A DNA stretch of 64,000 nucleotides. It comes from JAAYAY01 sp963674575. Its GTDB lineage: Bacteria; Planctomycetota; Planctomycetia; Pirellulales; Thermoguttaceae. Position numbers and translations under genes: made by a program. Positions 8,728 to 16,561 of the stretch are shown in pieces. Under the pieces are notes generated by a model. The model was not told where the DNA came from. It worked only from the letters and a program-made list of their open reading frames with translations, and did not search any database. The stretch spans positions 1,860,001-1,924,000 of the forward strand of contig CAXXQT010000009.1 in NCBI GenBank assembly GCA_963674575.2, in the 5' to 3' direction. How positions within the stretch are numbered: the stretch's first letter is position 1; each line of letters opens with the position of its first letter.

Positions 8728-9515
8728 GACAACCTCCCGGGAACATCCAGACGCTGCTGCTGCCGATCCGACTGGCGAGCCAATGCCACCAGTTGCCGCA
8801 GCCGGACGTGCCGATCGCGAAGCTCGCTGTGGCTCTCCGGACGCTGCACGGCGTCATAGGCCGCTCGAACCAGGGCGGCCGATTCGGCGTCGAGCCCGGC
8901 CAGCTCCGCGTCGGTGTCGGTGAAGCAGGCCGCTCCCTGATCGTTCCACACGTAGACGGATGATTGGGGAACCTGCGTGTCAACAACACGATCGGAGGCC
9001 ACTCCGCGCCCCGCAATGATCTCGTGGCGGTCGTGTGTAGCCGAGCCGGGAGGAAGCGTGGTCGCCACCTCCACACTGCAAAGGACGCCGCCTTCGAGCC
9101 GCACGATCGCGTTGGCCGCCAACTCGCCGTCGATGCTTGCATAGACGCTGGCAATCGGCGAGCCGCCCAGCCACTCGGCCAGGTCGAACTCGCGATAGAG
9201 CAGCGCGTCCAGCGGACGCGTGGCCGAGTTGACAAGGCACGCAAACCGGCACATCCGCACGGGCGTGATTGTTTCGCTCTGAACCAGGTTTCTCAGCTCC
9301 TGGAATCGCCGCTCGTATCGCCAGGGGAAAAGGGGAACTACGTGGTCGGGCAGGTCCTCTTCTTCGCAGTTGGAACCGGGCAAGAGCTGCATTGGTGCGT
9401 CAAGACGCACCCTACTTGGCTCCCCGCCGTCGCCCAACTGCCATGGCCTGGCGGGCTCCACGGCGTACTTCTGCAGCAGGCCACTTAGTGCCTCGTTCAA
9501 TTCAGGCGTTATCAT
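8724..9515 (-). CDS. Oxidoreductase-domain-like protein of unknown function
   Basis: About 263 residues from the chosen ATG. The middle (REFDLAEWLGGSPIASVYASIDGELAANAIVRLEGG) resembles the substrate-binding half of Gfo/Idh/MocA proteins, but no Rossmann domain is present. It may be an accessory partner of the oxidoreductase that follows with an ATGA overlap. The reading frame extends upstream to a TTG at 9602, through a hairpin repeat, so the ATG at 9515 is preferred although its ribosome binding site is poor. Codons around residues 34-40 (SRVRLDAP) are supplied by a 22-base palindromic repeat. That points to an insertion tolerated in frame. No catalytic residues are recognisable. Confidence 0.65.
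   Translation of the reverse strand: MITPELNEALSGLLQKYAVEPARPWQLGDGGEPSRVRLDAPMQLLPGSNCEEEDLPDHVVPLFPWRYERRFQELRNLVQSETITPVRMCRFACLVNSATRPLDALLYREFDLAEWLGGSPIASVYASIDGELAANAIVRLEGGVLCSVEVATTLPPGSATHDRHEIIAGRGVASDRVVDTQVPQSSVYVWNDQGAACFTDTDAELAGLDAESAALVRAAYDAVQRPESHSELRDRHVRLRQLVALARQSDRQQQRLDVPGRLS
9395..9416. repeat. GGTGCGTC half-element inside a coding region
   Basis: This 22-base palindrome matches the right half of the elements at 3500-3521 and 7624-7645. It lies inside the reading frame of the gene on the minus strand, where it encodes SRVRLDAP without breaking the frame. Confidence 0.88.
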
Positions 9516-9532
9516 CGAGTTCACAGGCAATT

Positions 9533-9564
9533 CCCCAGTAGGTCCCGGGCGCCGCACGGGACCT
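9533..9564. repeat. GGTCCCG hairpin repeat, copy 1
   Basis: Arms AGGTCCCG and CGGGACCT enclose a 9-base loop. The same hairpin with the same loop occurs at 61758-61790, over 52 kb away. It lies just upstream of the ATG at 9515 and within the TTG-extended form of that reading frame. Confidence 0.85.
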
Positions 9565-9619
9565 TGAACTTCCATAGGATAGTCCACTTCAGCGTTCCGC
9601 AACGTCCGAGACCTATCGG

Positions 9620-10381
9620 CTACAGCATCTTCACACGGGGTTGATACTTCTCAACATACCGGGCATTCGCCTCGTCGCCCCCCGGAGCATTGGCGCTGCG
9701 CCAGATGGGCGGCTCGATGCCGCGAGCGACGCACTGGCGGACCGTTTCGATCTCCAGCCGGTGCGCAATGTAGAAGTCGATGATGTTCGAGTTGGGCGCG
9801 ATCGGCGTGTCGAAGCCCGGCACCGTTACGGCGCAGTCGCCCACCTCGTTGTAGTCGTCGATGCACACGTCTGCCAGGTCGAACAGGTTCTTCCCGTTGG
9901 GATGGCGAATGAAGTGGTCGGGCGGCATCTCGGTCTGCCAATAGGAGGAACTGACGGCGATCAGCTTGGCGCCGGCCTCCTTGGCCTCCATGGCCGCGTC
10001 GATCGTGGCCGGGTTGATGCCGATGTTGTGGAAGATGATCAGCACGTCGTCGGGCTGGAGCCGAAAATACTTCATGATGCTGCGTCCATAGTTCACGCAG
10101 CGTTCCAGCTCCAAGTACTTCAGAGCGTGATTGAAGACCGATAAGCCCGTCTCCATGATCGGATTGATGTTCGCGAAGCCTCCGGCGCGGAAGAACATCT
10201 CGCCCATAACCAGCGTCGTGTGCCCTCCACCGCCGTAGACGTTGATGAGCCGGTCCTGCTCGATCGCGTCGGCCATAAGCGTGGCGGCCGCTTCGATGTT
10301 CGCCTGCTGCTCCCGTTCGACGCGGCGCATGAGTTCACAGGTCTTATCCAGAAAGCCGAAATCAGGACTCGTGTCGCTCAT
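9620..10381 (-). CDS. SIS-domain sugar isomerase-like protein
   Basis: A 253-residue cytoplasmic protein with the SIS fold that binds phosphosugars. Visible signs are the N-terminal helix MRRVEREQQANIEAAATLMADAI, the strand-loop INVYGGGGHTTLVMGEMFFRAGG, and the segments DDVLIIFHNIGINPATIDAAMEAKEAGAKLIAVSS and SNIIDFYIAHRLEIETV. It resembles the UPF0309/YckS-like group rather than GlmS or AgaS. A GGGGAGAG site precedes the ATG. Between glycosidase and regulator genes of an N-acetylhexosamine locus, handling of a phosphorylated amino sugar is a reasonable guess. The reaction is not established. Confidence 0.88.
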   Translation of the reverse strand: MSDTSPDFGFLDKTCELMRRVEREQQANIEAAATLMADAIEQDRLINVYGGGGHTTLVMGEMFFRAGGFANINPIMETGLSVFNHALKYLELERCVNYGRSIMKYFRLQPDDVLIIFHNIGINPATIDAAMEAKEAGAKLIAVSSSYWQTEMPPDHFIRHPNGKNLFDLADVCIDDYNEVGDCAVTVPGFDTPIAPNSNIIDFYIAHRLEIETVRQCVARGIEPPIWRSANAPGGDEANARYVEKYQPRVKML

Positions 10382-10397
10382 GGTTCTCTCCCCGTTT

Positions 10398-10460
10398 CAA
10401 ACCTTCGATATTCGGATTTTGAATTTGTTTCGGATTTCGTGCTTCGAATTTCGTATTTCC
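10398..10460. repeat. AT-rich TTCGAATTT low-complexity spacer
   Basis: This 63-base spacer is built from repeated words such as TTCGATATTCGG, TTTCGGATTTCG and TTCGAATTTCG. It is strikingly AT-rich against the surrounding genes. It sits between two genes of the same strand and has no coding potential. Confidence 0.6.
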
Positions 10461-10461
10461 G

Positions 10462-11493
10462 TTAACGTTTCAGTACTTTTCCAAACGCCTTCCCCACAGC
10501 ATCCCAGAGTTCCAGAGCCCTAGGGGCGGCCAGCACGGTGCCGTGGCCCCCGCGGTAGGTCCAGGCAAACAGGCTCTCTGTGCCCAACTCGGCATAGAGC
10601 TGGGCAATCTCGCTGATCTCGTCCAGGTTCTCCGGCTCCTGGTAATAGCCCATGATCCAACGCTGCGAGCCTACGCCGTGCCGCCTGGCCGTTTCGATCG
10701 TTCGCTCGGTGATCGACCGGAAGAAGTTTCGCGGCAATTGGTAGGAAAGGATAGTCGTACTGAGCACGTCGCAGGCTTCGCTTCGGGCCACCTTGTCCCA
10801 ATCGTCGTAGCCGCGGTTCTCCGTCACGTAGTAGGTGCCCAACGTGGCATGGACGCAGCAGATGATCTTCGTCTGCGGGCGGATCGCGCGGATCCGCCGC
10901 GAGGCCTCTTCAAGAATGTCCAAAGCCCGATCCTGGCGGAAACGCTTCACTTCCATGGTCAGTTGGCGGGGCATTTCGTAGCCGTAACGCTCCAGGAAGT
11001 CTCGCTGGCAATAGGGGCAGCGGCAGGCCCAATCGTCGCCTGCTCCGCCGGTGATTGAGGCGTAGCCCTTGGGCAGCGCGTAGTGGGGCTCGTCCCAGAA
11101 GAAGCCGTCAGCGTCCACGGTTCGGGCAAGCCGCTCGCACAACTCGAAGAAGTACTCCCGAAAGGCCAGGCTGTTGAAGCAGGCCGCCGGAAGCGGTTCG
11201 CCGGTCAGGGCCGACACCTGCCGGTTGCCGGGGTTGTTCGTCAGAAACAGGCTCGGCGGCTCGCCCCCGAACCACTTGCCAACGCCCCACGTGTCGAGAT
11301 AGACGGTCAGCCCCATCTCCTTCCCGACCTGAACGATCTCGGGAATGCTGCCACGCCAGAAGTCGATGTCGAATTCCGACAATGCCAGCAGCACCGCCGT
11401 GCAGTTGTGGTCCAGCATCTCCTCGAAGTCGCGCCGGGCATGTTCGACGTGGCCTATTCCGTAGTAGCTGACGCCAGTTTCCGTGATGGCCAT
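10462..11493 (-). CDS. Putative TIM-barrel glycosidase-like protein
   Basis: A 343-residue protein without a signal peptide. It reads like a beta/alpha barrel of glycosidase type: FDIDFWRGSIPEIVQVGKEMGL, VYLDTWGVGKWFGGEPPS, DADGFFWDEPHYALP with a candidate acidic pair, and CRCPYCQRDFLERYG, a four-residue cysteine cluster also seen in GH42-like and related barrels. SQRWIMGYYQEPENLDE and ESLFAWTYRGGHG lie near the end. No exact family is recognised. The start is the ATG 7 bases after the regulator stop; the longer frame would overlap the regulator gene. Direct downstream coupling to the regulator suggests it belongs to the same regulon. Confidence 0.75.
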   Translation of the reverse strand: MAITETGVSYYGIGHVEHARRDFEEMLDHNCTAVLLALSEFDIDFWRGSIPEIVQVGKEMGLTVYLDTWGVGKWFGGEPPSLFLTNNPGNRQVSALTGEPLPAACFNSLAFREYFFELCERLARTVDADGFFWDEPHYALPKGYASITGGAGDDWACRCPYCQRDFLERYGYEMPRQLTMEVKRFRQDRALDILEEASRRIRAIRPQTKIICCVHATLGTYYVTENRGYDDWDKVARSEACDVLSTTILSYQLPRNFFRSITERTIETARRHGVGSQRWIMGYYQEPENLDEISEIAQLYAELGTESLFAWTYRGGHGTVLAAPRALELWDAVGKAFGKVLKR

Positions 11494-11500
11494 GAGGTTC

Positions 11501-12616
11501 TCACTTGTTTTGCGAGGGCCTAATAGGAGCCGCCTCGATATCCGTGCTCTCCCGCACAACCAAACGCGGCTCCAGCAGGATGCGGTTGGGCGGACGGCTG
11601 GTGGCACTTTCGATCCGGTCGACGAGGTTTTGCACGGCAAGCCGGGCAATGGACTGGACCGGGTAGGCAACGCTCGTCAAAGGCGGACTCGTCACACGGG
11701 ATTCGGGCAGGTTGTCGAACCCGGCGACGGCCACTTCACCCGGCACATCCAGGTCCTGCTCGCGGCAGTACTGCAAGGCGCCGATGGCAAGCAGATCGTT
11801 GTAGGCAAACACCGCCCGAGGCGGGCTGGACAATTCCATCAGTTGCTGCATCGCACGGTGGCCGTGAGCGATGTCCCGTCCATCGCTTCCGGTAACCCGC
11901 TCGGCGGACAACTCCAAGCCCTCTTCCAACAGGGCGGACCGGAAGCCGTGCAGGCGTTCGTCCCGCTTCAGTCGCGGCCCGAAACCGATGTAGCCGAACG
12001 ACTCGAAGCCCATGCTCAGGAAATGACCTGCCACGAGGGCCCCGCCGACGAAGTTGTGGGCCACCACGAAGTCGGCCTCGACGCCTTCGCAACGCCGACT
12101 CACGAATGAAAGAGGCATCCCCTGACCGACCAGGTTTCCGTACAGGGCCGAACAGGCCTCGTCGAGTCCGGGACAGATGAGCAGCCCCTCGACGCCGATT
12201 TCGAGGAACCCTTCGATGACGTGCCGCTCCCGCTCGAAGTTCGACTCGCTGCTGGCGGTCAGTACCTGGTAACCCAGATCGCCGGCCGCCTGCTGCACAT
12301 CGCGGCAGACGCGGCTGAAGAACGGATTGGTGATGTCGGTCACCACCAGCCCGAGCCGACGGGGTGAGGCCCCGCGATCGGCACGCGACACTTTCGGAAA
12401 ATCGGCCGTCGCACCGATCCGGGCGGTCCGCGTGGAATCACCCGCGAGCAGACCTTCTTCTTTGAGCCACTTCACCGCCTTCTGCGCGGTAGCCAGCGAC
12501 ACGGCGTAGCGTTCAGCCACCTGCCGAACCGTCAGGAACGGATCAGACACGTTTCCGTGCCGCCCCGCTTGGATCTCGGCGGCAATGGTCCGGGCAACCT
12601 GTTCGAACTTGGCCAT
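11501..12616 (-). CDS. GntR/LacI chimeric transcriptional regulator
   Basis: A 371-residue regulator. Residues 1-68 form a GntR-type winged helix (FLTVRQVAERYAVSLATAQKAVKWLKEEGLL). From about residue 87 it has a LacI/PurR periplasmic-binding-like effector domain (RLGLVVTDITNPFFSRVCRDVQQAAGDLGYQVL, HGFRSALLEEG, VFAYNDLLAIGALQYCREQ, VAVAGFDNLPESRVTSPPLTSV). This is the AraR-like architecture, in which a sugar binds the C-terminal domain and releases the protein from its operators. It heads the minus-strand glycan locus and the phased direct repeats lie immediately upstream of its ATG, so autoregulation and control of the downstream genes is the natural reading. The effector is unknown. Confidence 0.9.
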   Translation of the reverse strand: MAKFEQVARTIAAEIQAGRHGNVSDPFLTVRQVAERYAVSLATAQKAVKWLKEEGLLAGDSTRTARIGATADFPKVSRADRGASPRRLGLVVTDITNPFFSRVCRDVQQAAGDLGYQVLTASSESNFERERHVIEGFLEIGVEGLLICPGLDEACSALYGNLVGQGMPLSFVSRRCEGVEADFVVAHNFVGGALVAGHFLSMGFESFGYIGFGPRLKRDERLHGFRSALLEEGLELSAERVTGSDGRDIAHGHRAMQQLMELSSPPRAVFAYNDLLAIGALQYCREQDLDVPGEVAVAGFDNLPESRVTSPPLTSVAYPVQSIARLAVQNLVDRIESATSRPPNRILLEPRLVVRESTDIEAAPIRPSQNK

Positions 12617-12634
12617 GGAACACGAACGATATAC

Positions 12635-12685
12635 ATAACAAATCTAGAACAATTACAGAACAGACATGAGCATAGACAGAACAAT
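12635..12685 (-). promoter_or_regulatory. Phased direct-repeat operator array before the regulator gene
   Basis: AGAACAAT occurs at 12646-12653 and 12678-12685, AGAACAGA at 12657-12664, and a weaker ATAACAAA at 12635-12642. The spacings are 11, 11 and 21 bases, placing all boxes on one helical face. They begin about 19 bases upstream of the regulator ATG, where its promoter must lie. The likely binder is the chimeric regulator itself. Confidence 0.7.
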
Positions 12686-12689
12686 CTTG

Positions 12690-13044
12690 AAAGTCAACCG
12701 ACACGGCGAGAATGAACGCAACCTGTTCTTCAGGAGCACGTTACGACGCTTGTCCTCGCACCGGTGGCACCCTGCGCCGTCCTATTCCAAGAAAGACGAC
12801 TGGCCAATAGCAGTCTTTTGCTTCTGGTGGAAAGCACTTCATTGCAGCAGGAATCGAGATCCCTGTTTCAGATACAACCTGCTCCACGTCGGGTTCATGG
12901 CATGAGAACCCCTTTGGTGAACTCACAGCCTATTAGGCGCTTCACGCGGAAGAGCCGTCAAGAGAAACCAGAGAAGCTGGGACCGCTAGACAAAGACGGC
13001 AAGCCTGGGCCCCTGCCTCCCCCAAGCACGCTCCTCGAATCACC
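12690..13044. other. Non-coding stretch, no gene recognised
   Basis: Short open frames exist on both strands (61-79 codons), but none has a recognisable domain, convincing ribosome binding site or planctomycete-like protein composition. Nothing else is seen apart from the regulatory array to its left. Confidence 0.5.
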
Positions 13045-13422
13045 TCAGCCAACCCGTGCCAGGGCGGTCTCGACCGAGCTTTCCAGGAGAAACGGCGCCG
13101 TTTCTCCGGGCGTTGTGGAGACAAGCATGCTGAGTTCCAGCATGGCCTGGATGCCCTCGGCCACATTGCAGAGCACAACCGATCCGTCCTTCACCTGCCG
13201 GCGCACGGCCAGAAATGCCAGAAGCCCCACGCTGCCGAGAAAGGTGACTTGCTTCAGATCAATGACGACGTGACGAATCTCCCCGGCTTTCATCAGGGAG
13301 AGAATCTCGTCTCGCAGGGTATAGGATGTCTGCGGATCACGAATGTGATCGACCAGGACGTCGACCACGAGAATCTGGCCGTGAATGGCCCCGCGAGAAC
13401 AACTGGACTGGGCATCGGACAT
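13045..13422 (-). CDS. STAS-domain anti-sigma factor antagonist-like protein
   Basis: A 125-residue protein with one STAS domain: QILVVDVLVDHI, then DEILSLMKAGEIRHVVIDLKQVTFLGSVGLLAFLAVRRQV, then SVVLCNVAEGIQAMLELSMLVST. In antagonists of the SpoIIAA/RsbV type the phosphorylated serine lies in a D-S-S-G-like turn. Here the turn reads FLGSVGL, keeping a serine, so switch control by phosphorylation is possible. The ATG at 13422 has a GAGAG site; a longer frame to 13479 has no support. No partner kinase or phosphatase lies next to it, so it may act as a standalone signalling or stress module. Confidence 0.88.
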   Translation of the reverse strand: MSDAQSSCSRGAIHGQILVVDVLVDHIRDPQTSYTLRDEILSLMKAGEIRHVVIDLKQVTFLGSVGLLAFLAVRRQVKDGSVVLCNVAEGIQAMLELSMLVSTTPGETAPFLLESSVETALARVG

Positions 13423-13533
13423 GGGCGGATCTCTCAAGAAGACGAGATTGGTTGGCTGCGTTTCAGAGCATCGTAGCAATTCCCTGGCCGGCAGACCAGT
13501 TGTGGGGCTTTCGGTGCTATCGCAGGGCGATTT

Positions 13534-13632
13534 TCAGTCCGAACTCGTCCTTGATTCGAAGCAGACCATCGAATAGTCGCACGGGATCGGCCCGTCGGCC
13601 TCGATATCGACCATGATGTAGCTCAAGGGCGC
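13534..13632 (-). pseudogene. Remnant of a 3'-5' exonuclease-like gene
   Basis: Read on the minus strand, the stretch gives LSYIMVDIEADGPIPCDYSM, then VCFESR and a stop. The block MVDIEADGPIP-DYSM resembles the start of small DEDD-type 3'-5' exonucleases, whose first metal ligands are the D and E of DIEADG. Only about 30 codons remain; the rest of the domain is absent and the following frame ends at 13534. I read it as a truncated remnant rather than a working gene. The family call comes from memory of the motif alone. Confidence 0.4.
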
Positions 13633-13975
13633 TCCCCCTTCTCTTGCGGTTGGCTTCCCCACCGCCCCCCAACATATCACCCCGATGCCTGGTGTAGAAG
13701 TGGGGGAAAAACTCACCAAACCTTATTGTTGCGAACACGGTTCTCTGACAATCGGCTGGTAGAGTGTTTTCTCAAGCGGCGCTGCTTCCGATGCGGAGGC
13801 CCCCTGCCAAACGGATGCTTCCGTCCCCAGGGCCAAGATCAGGCATCGAGTGAGCGTCGCGGGAGCAGCGAGTTCCATTGCTTCCTGATCCCACGTTCCG
13901 TCTCCCGGCAGGGCGGACGTTTTCCGGGATCCCAACCACATTCTGAGCCCTGCCTTCTTCTTAAGGAACCGAGTT

Positions 13976-14986
13976 ATGTTGCGTTTGTGTCGACCGAGAT
14001 TGTCCCGGCAGACGAATCCATTGCGCGTGCTGAGAGGCTTTACGCTTGTGGAACTTCTGGTCGTGATTGCGATCATCGGAATTCTGATCGCGCTGCTCCT
14101 TCCCGCCGTCCAAGCCGCCCGAGAGGCCGCCCGGCGAAGCCAGTGCTCCAACAACCTGAAGCAGATCGGATTGGGATTCCACAACTTCCAGGACACGTTC
14201 GGACATCTGCCCACCGGGGCCCGAGACGGCGATGAAGACGATGCCCTCAGCGAAAGCAGCCCTCAATGCTGCAACTCGTCCTCTCGCAGCGGTTGGAGCT
14301 GGTCTTATCAGATCCTGCCCTACATCGAACAGTCCACCGTCTACGATCTGGGTGACGACGGCACCGAGGCGGGCGACCACAACGCGGTGGCTCTGCAGGC
14401 CGTGCCTGTCTACTACTGCCCCACCCGTCGCGATCCCACACCGGAAGGCAGCGATTTCTACCGCAGTGATTACGCCGGAAATGCCGGCGAACGGGATTCC
14501 GGAAACCAGCGTGCCAAGGGCAGCGGCGGCTTGAAGGGCGTCGTGATCCAGACCAGCCGCAGCAAAACGCGGATCGAGAAGATTCGCGACGGTTCCTCCA
14601 ACACGATCATGGTCGGAGAAAAGGCCCTGCATCCCGAGTCCTTCGGCTCTGAAGGCGGCGACAATGAACGTTGGAACAACGCCGGCTGGGACCAGGACGT
14701 TGTTCGTTACGGGGCTCGCTTGAGCAGCGACGGAACGGAATACGGCCTGACGCCGATCAAGGACATCGATGCAACCCACGATGAATCGGGGACCTGGACC
14801 AGCGTGACCGACTACAACGGCGAGACGTGGGGGAAATGGCATCCGTTCTTCGGTTCCTCCCATCCCGGGGGCACCAACTTCTGCATGGCGGACGGTTCGG
14901 TCCGTCTGATTCCCTTTGTCGTCGACAACGAGGTGTTCCGCCGCCTGAGCCTGTCCAACGACGGCCTGCCCGTCACTCTTGACTAG
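13976..14986 (+). CDS. DUF1559 prepilin-like protein, copy 1
   Basis: A 336-residue member of the planctomycete DUF1559 family. A type IV prepilin-like leader leads into GFTLVELLVVIAIIGILIAL, with cleavage expected between G and F. The conserved RRSQCSNNLKQIGLGFHNF follows, and the C-terminal HPGGTNFCMADGSVRLIPF carries the family H-x9-DG signature. These are thought to be processed like pseudopilins and exposed at the cell surface; their role is not settled. AAGGA precedes the ATG. It is nearly identical over most of its length to the gene at 15485, so the pair looks like a recent tandem duplication with a small lipoprotein gene between. Confidence 0.95.
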   Translation: MLRLCRPRLSRQTNPLRVLRGFTLVELLVVIAIIGILIALLLPAVQAAREAARRSQCSNNLKQIGLGFHNFQDTFGHLPTGARDGDEDDALSESSPQCCNSSSRSGWSWSYQILPYIEQSTVYDLGDDGTEAGDHNAVALQAVPVYYCPTRRDPTPEGSDFYRSDYAGNAGERDSGNQRAKGSGGLKGVVIQTSRSKTRIEKIRDGSSNTIMVGEKALHPESFGSEGGDNERWNNAGWDQDVVRYGARLSSDGTEYGLTPIKDIDATHDESGTWTSVTDYNGETWGKWHPFFGSSHPGGTNFCMADGSVRLIPFVVDNEVFRRLSLSNDGLPVTLD

Positions 14987-15005
14987 CCACACTCATCTCC
15001 CGTAG

Positions 15006-15038
15006 CGGCGCCGCATGCTTGAGGCCTCTGCGGCGCCG
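15006..15038 (+). terminator. GC-rich hairpin after first DUF1559 gene
   Basis: Perfect 10-base arms CGGCGCCGCA and TGCGGCGCCG with a 13-base loop lie 20 bases after the stop codon. There is no U-tract, so this could be an intrinsic terminator without a tail or an mRNA 3'-end stabiliser. Confidence 0.6.
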
Positions 15039-15078
15039 TGGTCAAACATCCGAAACTACTCCCCTGGAGACTCGTCTC

Positions 15079-15240
15079 ATGAAACGAATTGCCTGTGCTT
15101 TTCTTCTGTTCGCCCTTCTCACCCCGCTGGGTTGCGGATCGAGTTCCGACAAACCCGCGTCAAGCGAGATCACTGCCGATCAGCAGGCGGCCATCGACGC
15201 GCAAGACGCCGCGGTGGAGGCGGAAGAATCGCAGCAGTAG
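15079..15240 (+). CDS. Small lipoprotein
   Basis: A 53-residue protein with a lipoprotein signal peptide ending in LTPLGC; Cys19 is the predicted lipid anchor. The rest (GSSSDKPASSEITADQQAAI, then DAQDAAVEAEESQQ) is a short acidic, low-complexity tail. Mini-lipoproteins of this kind commonly sit next to DUF1559 genes in planctomycetes. The start is the ATG that begins the signal peptide; the in-frame extension to 15019 has none. Function unknown; a surface partner of the DUF1559 pseudopilins is an inference from adjacency. Confidence 0.8.
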   Translation: MKRIACAFLLFALLTPLGCGSSSDKPASSEITADQQAAIDAQDAAVEAEESQQ

Positions 15241-15272
15241 CTGCTCCTGGCAGCACGAATCAACACTTGACG

Positions 15273-15313
15273 CATCGTCCCGTGCCGGGCTTCGTTTCCG
15301 GCATGGGGCGATG
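15273..15313 (+). terminator. Long hairpin after the lipoprotein gene
   Basis: Sixteen-base arms (CATCGTCCCGTGCCGG and CCGGCATGGGGCGATG) pair with two G-U wobbles around a 9-base loop. It lies 33 bases after the lipoprotein stop and before the second DUF1559 gene. Confidence 0.65.
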
Positions 15314-15484
15314 TGCTGCAAGTTCAGGAGCGGCGCCGCTCGGCGGAACACTTGCGCATTTCTGTAGAGACCAACACAAAACTCTCACTCGGGCCGAGTA
15401 GGTTACCCAGAGTTCGGGCTGGGGTTTGCGAGACACTTTTCACGGACACCCAATTCCTTTTCCTTGTTCTTCGGGGGATGAGTG

Positions 15485-16492
15485 ATGACTGCTATTGATC
15501 GGACGGAATTCTGTGAATGCACTCGATCGTTGCGGTTCGAGGGGCGCCAACACAACGCCTTCACCCTGGTGGAGCTCTTGGTCGTGATCGCGATCATCGG
15601 CATCCTGATCGCACTGTTGCTTCCTGCGGTTCAGGCCGCCCGAGAATCGGCAAGACGGTCCCAATGCACGAACAACCTGAAACAGATAGGCCTGGGATTC
15701 CACAACTTCCAGGATACTTACAAACACCTGCCCACCGGGGCACGCGACGGTGACGAAGACGACTCTCTGACCGCTTGCTGCAACTCGACTGAGCGACGTG
15801 GTTGGAGTTGGTCGTACCAGATCCTGCCGTTTATCGAACAAAGCCCGCTCTATGACCTGGGAGACGATGGCACCGTCGCAGGCGATCACAACGCGGTCGC
15901 CCTGCAAGCGGTTCCCGTCTACTACTGCCCCACCCGCCGCGACCCAACGCCGGAAGGCAGCAACTTTTACCGCTGCGACTACGCTGGCAACGCGGGCGAG
16001 CGAGGCACCGGAAGCGTTCGGAGCACGGCAAGCGGAGGCCTGAAAGGGGTGGTCATCCAGACCGATCGCGAAACCACGCGAATCGAGCGAATCCGCGACG
16101 GCTCCTCCAACACGATCATGGTGGGAGAAAAGGCGCTGCATCCCGAATCGTTCGGCACCGAAGGCGGCGACAACGAACGTTGGAACAATGCCGGCTGGGA
16201 CGAGGATATCGTCCGCTACGGCGCCCGCCTGAGCAGCGACGGCACCGAATACGGCCTGACGCCGATCAAAGACATGGACGCCACCCATAACGACGGGGGC
16301 TGGACCACCGTGACCGACTATCACGGCGAAACCTGGGGCCAATGGCATCCCTTCTTCGGTTCGTCCCACCCCGGGGGCACCAATTTCTGTTTTGCCGACG
16401 GCTCTGTCCACCTGATTCCGTTCACCGTCGACAACGAGGTCTTTCGCTGCCTGAGCCTGACCTACGACGGCAATCCGGTCACGATCGACTGA
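15485..16492 (+). CDS. DUF1559 prepilin-like protein, copy 2
   Basis: A 335-residue paralogue of the gene at 13976. It has the same leader (AFTLVELLVVIAIIGILIAL), the same RRSQCTNNLKQIGLGFHNF block and the same C-terminal HPGGTNFCFADGSVHLIPF. The N-terminal pre-leader sequences differ completely between the copies, while the mature parts are nearly the same. The divergence is therefore concentrated before the prepilin peptidase site and in one central patch (residues around 95-110). A GTG one codon upstream is an alternative start; GGGG is 5-7 bases before the ATG used here. Confidence 0.95.
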   Translation: MTAIDRTEFCECTRSLRFEGRQHNAFTLVELLVVIAIIGILIALLLPAVQAARESARRSQCTNNLKQIGLGFHNFQDTYKHLPTGARDGDEDDSLTACCNSTERRGWSWSYQILPFIEQSPLYDLGDDGTVAGDHNAVALQAVPVYYCPTRRDPTPEGSNFYRCDYAGNAGERGTGSVRSTASGGLKGVVIQTDRETTRIERIRDGSSNTIMVGEKALHPESFGTEGGDNERWNNAGWDEDIVRYGARLSSDGTEYGLTPIKDMDATHNDGGWTTVTDYHGETWGQWHPFFGSSHPGGTNFCFADGSVHLIPFTVDNEVFRCLSLTYDGNPVTID

Positions 16493-16529
16493 CGCCGGAT
16501 AGGATTGACGCTTGCCCTTTGCATTAGCG

Positions 16530-16556
16530 GCCGGCTGGGCGCAAGGCCCGGCCGGC
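16530..16556. terminator. Bidirectional hairpin between convergent genes
   Basis: Eleven-base arms GCCGGCTGGGC and GCCCGGCCGGC (one G-U pair) flank a 5-base loop. The hairpin lies between the stops of the DUF1559 gene and the opposing WG/ankyrin gene, 5 bases from the latter, so it could end both transcripts. Confidence 0.75.
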
Positions 16557-16561
16557 AAATG

